Shown one piece after another: positions 57,340 to 64,000 of a stretch of DNA of 64,000 nucleotides. A model generated the notes under the pieces. The model did not search any database. It was not told the origin of the DNA and saw nothing but the letters and a program-made list of their open reading frames with translations. Position 1 is the stretch's first letter. Every line of letters starts with the position of its first letter. The position numbers and the translations under genes are program-made. The stretch is from Dipteris shenzhenensis (Eukaryota > Polypodiophyta > Polypodiopsida > Gleicheniales): assembly GCA_047967505.1 (NCBI GenBank), contig CM106541.1, one strand, 5' to 3'.

Positions 57340-57661
57340 AGTTGGACTGTTTATGTGTGTATGTGTGCATGCCTACATGCATGCATGTGTATCTGTGTGT
57401 GGGATGGCAATAGTCCCGAGAGATAATTTGTTTGTGTATGACAGAGAGAGTCTCTAACAAGGATGTGTGCATGTATGTGTGTCCATTTGCACATGAGAAA
57501 GATAAATTGGGGGATGGACCTCCTATGTTTTTGAGTATCTATGTGTATACGTATGCATGTAAGGAAAACACTAAAGCAAGAGAGAGCACTATGGGTGTGC
57601 GATAAAGAGGAAAATATTATGTGCACTAAGACAAAGAGAGGGTGTGTGTAATAGAGGGAGA

Positions 57662-57741
<80 letters not shown>

Positions 57742-57799
57742 AGGTGATAATTGTGAACGGTGCTCAAGATAAAATATTCATGCATATGGATGTCTAGCA

Positions 57800-57842
<43 letters not shown>
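57340..57842. repeat. GT- and AG-rich microsatellites
   Basis: TGTGTGCATG-rich sequence at 57340-57480 and two long (AG)n tracts at 57661-57739 and 57802-57841. The Ser/Leu-rich minus-strand frame here is a repeat translation. Confidence 0.93.
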
Positions 57843-57845
<3 letters not shown>

Positions 57846-58700
57846 GGGGAGAGTGGGGTATTTTCTATGTGAATGCTTTGCCACTGGATCGACATCACAT
57901 GACTACTCATCTAGCTAAATCGTTGATTAAATTGAACATAAAGCCAAGCCAAGTAGTGCCTATGGTGGAGAGGGTCTTGAAACTTGAAATTAAAGATATT
58001 TTAAGGTCGCATTTGAATAGAACGTCGGGTCTCTCGCCCATCGTAGGTGGGTGATACTACTTGTACCTATAATAGAGTGAAATAATGTATATATTATAAT
58101 ACAATATATATAAATTAAGCTAGAAGTTATGTATGTGCTCAAATTTTAAAATTAAGAGCATTAAACAAGATTAATCATAAAGTGCCAAGTTGGCTGAGCT
58201 GCAAGTTTACAACGTTTTCCTTGTGAACTGTTTTCGTGAAATATGAGAATTGCCTTTAAGCATGTAAAGTGGTTCTTTATTTGGATTTTTAACTTTGACA
58301 ATTGGAGTCTTTTGAACTTACCCATTATTGAAAGTTAATGGTTTTTAACCTCCATTTGTGGATTTTAGAGATAAGCGATTTGTCTATTCTTGTAGAAAAT
58401 CGTTTTCTGAAAACAAGCATGTGAAATTTTTTGAATCTTTAAGTCCGTTGTGAAATGCTCGAGGGAGGGTATTAGCGGGAAAACAGGCCGCAAGCCTTCT
58501 ATTTTTGCCAACCCCAGGGTATTTTACGGACCCGTATAGACTCCTTCTCACCGTCGACGGGTACCAGGGATGTGGCGTGCATGTTGATCGATGCCAATAA
58601 ACTTTAACATTGGATAGTGACGTACAAACTTCTGTGAGTCAAAAATCGGACGGCTACTGCAATGCAAGCTGCCTTGCTACACTCATACTCGCTGGCAGAT
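57843..58700. other. No recognised gene; one short frame
   Basis: A 61-codon frame at 57869-58054 (MNALPLDRHHMTTHLAK) has no recognised domain and no promoter signal I can defend. The rest is AT-rich. From about 58450 the base composition becomes more GC-rich toward the promoter at 58723. Confidence 0.4.
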
Positions 58701-58722
58701 GATAAATTGCGACGGACAGCGC

Positions 58723-58730
58723 CTATAAAA
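58723..58730 (+). promoter_or_regulatory. TATA box
   Basis: CTATAAAA in a GC-rich setting, 99 bases before the ATG at 58829, with a pyrimidine-rich CACCACCGCACTCTTCACTC about 30 bases downstream as a likely start region. Confidence 0.55.
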
Positions 58731-58828
58731 GCCACCAGCGCTCACATCCTTACCACCACCGCACTCTTCACTCATCCCCGCTCTCCGATTGTATCGTTAG
58801 GTCTCTCGTCCGGCTTACTTAGCAGGTC

Positions 58829-59146
58829 ATGGAAAAGTCTGGCAATACAGCCGCTTTATTCGCCTTCTTCGTGATGGCACTCATTCTGGGCTCCGAAGCC
58901 ACTTCCAGTATCACGAACAAATCGAGCCATGACATCGTCGTTGTTTCCGGGACAGCTACTGTGTCTGTGGTAGTGGGCGCTACAGTGGACCTGACGGTCG
59001 GCCTGTAGGACTTGTATATCGAGAACCCCTACACTGGCGGGAAGAAAGGTCCGATTACATTGCTGGATCTGTCTCTATATGTGGTCGTGGATGATCCCAT
59101 CACAGGATACGTGGACCTTTGCCTTGTCGTCCTCGCTGACATATAG
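58829..59146 (+). pseudogene. Small secreted-protein-like gene with one premature stop
   Basis: ATG at 58829 opens a frame with a clear signal peptide: MEKSGN, then hydrophobic TAALFAFFVMALILG and a likely cut after GSEA. It then runs SSHDIVVVSGTATVSVVVGATVDLTVGL to TAG at 59006-59008. The same frame continues another 45 codons (LYIENPYTGGKKGPITLLDL, LYVVVDDPITGYVDLCLVV) to TAG at 59144. CAG to TAG would explain the first stop, giving an original product of about 105 residues or more. TATA box, leader and codon use look like a host gene, unlike its surroundings. Family not recognised. It could still make a 59-residue product. Confidence 0.5.
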
Positions 59147-60216
59147 CGCTAAGCCGACTATAAGGTCTGAAGTCATAGTTCTTATGTAGCCAGTTATGGT
59201 GTATCTGTGAGCGAGTGTGCCTCAGATCTTATGCTTCAGTTAAGAATAACACGGAAAACAGACCCAGCTGTTTGGACGTACGTGATTCAATCGCCTATTT
59301 TCGTCCAATCCTATTCGCGAGTTTCACAGTCTTAGTTACACTCACAGGGGTTTCTCTATAATTTTTAGAGTACTATGGTTGGGAGTTTCATTACCCTTAA
59401 TCTCAAGGTTTCGCATTATGGAACGACTAGAGACTCGTGCATTGATGACCTCATCCAGTTGAATGATATTAAAACTCGTTTGTGAACCGTATAGTGGACG
59501 ATTAAAGCTCCTTTGTGAATTTATTCATGTAGTTTTTAAAAAACTTAATTAAATTGTGAGTTGCAATTGCCATTTATCTAAATCATACTTGCAAATTTTT
59601 CCTTTTAATCCTTTTAGAAAAGCTTTTGCTTTCTCTTTTGCATCCAAAAGACCTTGCTTTACCAGTGAAAAATATACAGCATGTGTTAATGAACTTGCCT
59701 TATCTATTGGTTCAGTGCACTCTTGCATAAAGGTATACTCTCCAAAGTAATAACAAGTTATGAAAGCCCACCCTTTCAAAGAGTATTCATGAGCATAGAT
59801 AAGCAAAGTAAACAAAAGTTAATGTTAGGAAAAGACACTATTGCAACTCAATAAATTGAAGATGATTATTTTGTCTAGCTTTGTACTTTCTTGTTTTACA
59901 ATCATAGAATTTGGAGTCGAACTTTTAAAATGACAATTCAAATTTGAATTACAATCATTGCAGTGATCACAAGCGGCTAGATGCTAGTTAGACTACATAA
60001 GCATTTATAGACTCAACATAAAATTCAAATATAATTATTATATTTTTTTAAATAACTAGGTTGCAGTAGGCAGCCTTTAGACTAGAGTAGAATATAAGAC
60101 TTCAAACAAAAAGCACCAAGACTAGAAACAAAATAGATATTAACATAATCATAAAAAAATATAGTGTTGCGAGATATTTATTGTCATTTAATTTGCTTGT
60201 TGAGTAGCACAATGGT
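59147..60216. other. No recognised gene
   Basis: AT-rich. An 88-codon minus-strand frame at 59815-59549 (with KASSLTHAVYFSLVKQGLL and AKAFLKGLKGKICKYDLDKW) is coding-like in composition and could be a lone exon, but nothing else supports it. Confidence 0.35.
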
Positions 60217-60743
60217 TTGAGAGATGGTCACAAATTAAACTCACTTATCATCACCTACCTTATTCATCCTTGGCATTTATTCATTCATTCATCGCCTACC
60301 AATATCTCACAGTCCTTGGCATATATTCATTCATTCATTCATTCATTGCTTGTTGCTCTCTATGGAGCTCGTAATCATGAACTTGAAGTGGAACTTGAAT
60401 CCTACCATTAAATGAAATTTTATCAAAAGAAAAAACAAAAGAATGAGTAAAAATACGGATATGAGACACGATGCCTTGAGAGATGGTCACAAATTAAACC
60501 CCCCTATCATCGTCTATCTCGTTTGTCCTTGGCATATATTCATTCATTGATCACTACCAATATCTCATAGTCCTTGGCATATATTCATTCATTCATTCAT
60601 TGCTTGCTCTCTATATTTCATAGCACCATTTTTATCATGGAGCACGTAATTACTAACTTGAAGTGGAACTCGAATCCTGCCTTTCAATCAATTTTTGCCA
60701 AAAGAAAAAACAAAAGACTGAGTATAAATATGGATATGAGACA
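60217..60743. repeat. Tandem duplication (~260 bp, two units) with ATTC microsatellite
   Basis: Unit 1 60217-60475 and unit 2 60476-60743, each from TTGAGAGATGGTCACAAATT to GGATATGAGACA. Both contain CCTTGGCATATATTCATTC arrays and GAACT(C/T)GAATCCT. Confidence 0.82.
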
Positions 60744-60799
60744 AAGCATAAGGTCCATCAGGACCTGATCCTCCTTATAAATGTCAGGGGTGGTGCTTT

Positions 60800-63700
60800 A
60801 TTATTGACTTGTTGATTTTCATAAGAGCACATCTTCAATCCTTAGTTGAAACCTATAAAATATTGTGATATGAACTACAACCATATGAATTGTCATCAAT
60901 GGATTTTGCATCCAGCTTGGCTATCTCTATTGTTGCCAATTTTCGAATTGCCCTTGCATCAAGAACATGCATCAAAAGATTGGAATGTTGTAGGAAGTTA
61001 GATTGAAGTAGTTATATCTAGGGCAAGGGCACAACAATTATATATTTTTATAATAATATAAAATATAACTATATAGCCACACATACTATGGGCAAGGAGG
61101 CGGTGCACTTCCTTCTCCAAAAAATTATAATATGAGAGAATGACCATTTCCCTGTGCATCTAGATTGAGATCATCGATAATATTAGCATCGAGTATCATC
61201 ACAATTAAATCTTATGAATGGATAAGAGACTAACATATTACTTGAACGTTAATAGTCGTATTTGTGCTCCAAGTCAAGGTGGTAAGGTTTTCTTCTTGAG
61301 ACATTTTCTCGATGGCATCCTCCTCTTTACGTGATGTAGCTTGATACATGATGCTTTGTTCTTCATGTCTCTTTAATACTTTATCTATAGATGCCATGTT
61401 CTGTGCTATGGTAATTTCATGCACTTGTGTTTTTATGATAGTGGTTTGTGCATTCAATATTTTCTTTATAGCTTGTTTTAAGAGTCTTAAACCAATTTAA
61501 TCCTTTCAATATTGGCAGTATCTGATTACATACAATCATTCTTATGTGGTACGTGTATAGAACTTAGAAAACTAAATAATTTTCTTTTTGGACCTTGTGC
61601 AAATTCTTTATGCATTAGCAGTTATGCCTTGTCAAAGTTCTGATAAAAAAGGATCCAATTGATGATGTAATGATGGTGAAGATATATATACTAGCCATGC
61701 AAATTGTGTGCCTACCACTTGAACAGGATGATGGTGATGAATACTTGAGAGATGCTTGCCAAGAGGATGTTGCAGCACATGGAGAGGGTGCCAATGGGTG
61801 TCGTGATAGTGGAGAGGGTGCCACTGGAAGGGGACAGGATGATGACAAGGATGGGAGAATTGAGGACTAGTTAGCACATTCTACCCATCTCCCTCTTGAT
61901 GATGGACAAATGGAGACAGTGCAAAACTATATATAGAGTCAATATTTTAACTCATATGATGTAATAGGACAATTTTGTAATGAATCTTTCTAAACAATAC
62001 AATAAAATGGACATTATAGTGTAATACATACCTTTACAAAAGGGAATATTAGGGCTTGGCCAAATGCTAATCTTCCGTCACGTGTAAAATATAGACTATG
62101 CAGCCGAATTGTGCTTATGTGGCAGTATGAAGGTGTCCCTTGGTGATGTGCTAGTGATGACATTTCCATTGATGTGACAGTATGATGTTCCTATTGGGTC
62201 ACTATCATGATGTTGGGGAGGAGGCCGTTCCATTTTTAATCTGTTTGAAAAAAACAACCAAATATGGGCATATAAAACACATTACAAATCATATAAGGGC
62301 ACTCATTCAAGATCTATAAAAGAATTAAAGGTACAAAAAATTGTCATTCACATTCACTTCTATTCAAAAAATTATATATATCGCACAAGCCAATATATTT
62401 CAAAAAGGATATATATATCGCACAAACCAATATATTGGGAAAAGACAATTATAGGAAACTTTATTGCATCCACTCTCCCGTATTCCACAATCTGTGCCAA
62501 TCACATCCCCTATCACCCTATCCGCTTTATCCTCCTCATCTTTTATATGTTTGATTCTTTGCTTTTCCCTTCTCCGCTTCATCCTCCCTCAATCTTTAAA
62601 GTCTCCCCTCCTCTCTTCTTTGTCTCACACCACTTCCCTGCTATATCTCTCACCGTTCCCTTTTGGTCTATTGCTCGTTTGGTTCTCATCGCTCTCTTGT
62701 CATTCCCTTCTTGCCATTCCCCTCCTTCCACTCTACTACTCCGTGTCACTCTGTCGTCGCTTCCTTCTCATCGCTGTCTCTCTACTACTACCAATGGCCC
62801 CTAGCAAAGAATCTCTGATACCATACTTGGAGGACCTATACCATCAATATTACGATATAAAAGATGGAAAGGTAGACAAGCCATCACTCCCTAGGGTGCA
62901 TTTGTGTCCCTCCACACACACCACATGCAAGGATTACTCCAACCAAGACAAGACCGATTGTGAAATCCCATAGCATTCTATTGAGTGTGTATCCTAGGCT
63001 ACATCCCAGAGGAAGGCCACACCCCCAAGGAAGCTCCCCGGAGTAAGGAGCACAAGAAAAAAGAAGTGAAGAATAAGAAGAAGAAGAGAGATGACAAAGG
63101 AGAGGGTAGCACTCTATCGAAGACCAAACAATGAGAAGACCAAAGTATTATAAAGTACTCCAATTTGGAGAATGTAATTACAGTTTCTAGTATATGAGAG
63201 GGAGCCCTCTCTTGCATATTTGTTGTAACCCCTCTTGGATATTTGTTATGCTCTATGATGAGATTATGTTTCATCCCTCTCTTTGTTATTTCTTATGCTA
63301 TATGTTTTTGAAAAGAGAGAAAAATTAGGGGAAAGAGAGAGGAGCAAAGAGGGGAAGAGAGGAAAAGAGAGAGAAAAGAGAGGAAAAGAGAGAAAAGAGG
63401 GAAAAAAGAGGAGAAAAGAGAGAAAAGAGGAAACAAGAGGAGAAAAGAGGGGAAATAAGAGAGAAAGAAAGGAAATAAGATAGAAAAGAGAGGAAATAAA
63501 AGAGAGAGAGAGAGAGAGAGAGGGGAGAAAGGGGATGTGAAAAAATAAGAGAAAGGGAAAAGGAGAGGAGTGAATGAAAAGAGAGGATGGAAGAGAAAAA
63601 GAGAGGAGAGAAAGAGAGAAAAAAGAGGGAAAAAGAGAAGAGAGGAAATAAGAGATGAAATAAGAGAAGAGAGGAAATAAGAGGAGAGAGGAGAAGCAAG

Positions 63701-63904
63701 GGGAGAAAGAGGGAAACGAGAGGGGGAAAGAGGAGAAAAGAGGGGAAATGAGGGAGGGAAAGAGAGGAAATAAGTTTGCTAGAGGAAATAAGGGGAGGGC
63801 GGAAATAAGACAAGAGAGGGAAAGTGAGGAGAGAAGAGAGAAAATAAGAGGGAGGAAGAAGAGAGAAGAGATGAAAGAAAAGAGGGAAAATAGGAGAGAA
63901 AGAG
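60800..63904 (+). repeat. Repeat B, copy 2
   Basis: Direct repeat of 5458-8525, here without the CACTA insertion, so its left junction (GCTTTATTATTGAC) is the empty site for copy 1. It differs by indels, for example a local duplication of ATATATCGCACAA near 62380-62425. Ends in a purine tract (63310-63904) adjoining the LTR. Confidence 0.88.
62793..62973 (+). CDS. Short ORF in repeat B, copy 2
   Basis: 59 residues, MAPSKESLIPYLEDLYHQYYD..., counterpart of 7408-7611 but ending at an earlier TAG. The lysine-rich continuation is at about 62998-63130. Function unknown. Confidence 0.3.
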
Positions 63905-64000
63905 TGCTGCCTTTGTGCCAACATGGACTTAGGTAGTACAGAATGTGTGTGTAGAGTAGCGACAAAGCTCCGCTTTTACTTGCATAAGGCTAGGAATAAT
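63905..64000 (+). repeat. Start of a further gypsy LTR, cut by the window end
   Basis: TGCTGCCTTTGTGCCAACATGG..., about 97% identical to 8526-8621. Confidence 0.78.

Noticed and set aside
57351-57884. 177-codon minus-strand ORF with a Ser/Leu-rich core
   Set aside because: Crosses two (AG)n microsatellites and a TGTG-rich stretch; the open frame is due to repeat composition.

Overview
This window reads as nuclear DNA of a land plant with a large, repeat-rich genome. The evidence is plant-type Ty1/copia and Ty3/gypsy retrotransposons, CACTA (En/Spm) transposons with tnp2 and Transposase_24-type genes, GT-AG introns, and almost no clear host gene. I cannot name the species; a fern, lycophyte or gymnosperm would fit but is not shown. 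No rRNA, tRNA or CRISPR was seen.

Layout. 1-5457: decayed CACTA copy 1 (left end outside the window), inserted in a 3.1 kb repeat B (5458-8525; second copy 60800-63904). 8526-27306: a decayed gypsy element A with a ~1.2 kb LTR, PBS, a tandemly duplicated leader, gag, RT-RNase H-integrase remnants, ~5 kb of unrecognised 3' sequence and a truncated 3' LTR. Nested in it are hAT-like MITEs, a copia LTR-gag fragment and a copia deletion derivative. 27307-29995: the 3' half of a copia element, fused by its broken end to the gypsy LTR and inserted in CACTA copy 2 (29996-33566). CACTA copy 2 and the complete CACTA copy 3 (34718-44835) both lie inside a second gypsy copy (33567-34717 plus 44836-45640). 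45641-47718: unclassified sequence and a CACTA fragment. 47719-53008: two convergent, broken, multi-exon genes I cannot name; the plus-strand one has features of a DDE/RNase H-fold transposase. 54029-57318: a MITE, a copia 3' end with a triplicated polypurine tract, and a deletion derivative of a second CACTA family. 57319-60799: microsatellites, one short gene-like ORF with a TATA box and signal peptide, and a tandem duplication. 60800-64000: repeat B again and the start of another gypsy LTR.

The most notable object is CACTA copy 3. It has CACTA ends, a 3-bp AAA target duplication confirmed against a paralogous empty site, an open 8-exon tnp2 gene (1131 codons) and a divergent 3-exon TNPA-like gene (466 codons). 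It also carries three clusters of the perfect 16-bp palindrome GTCGCTATATAGCGAC at ~25-bp spacing (6 left, 5 internal, 6 right). I infer that TNPA binds these palindromes as a dimer to pair the ends and perhaps control transcription.
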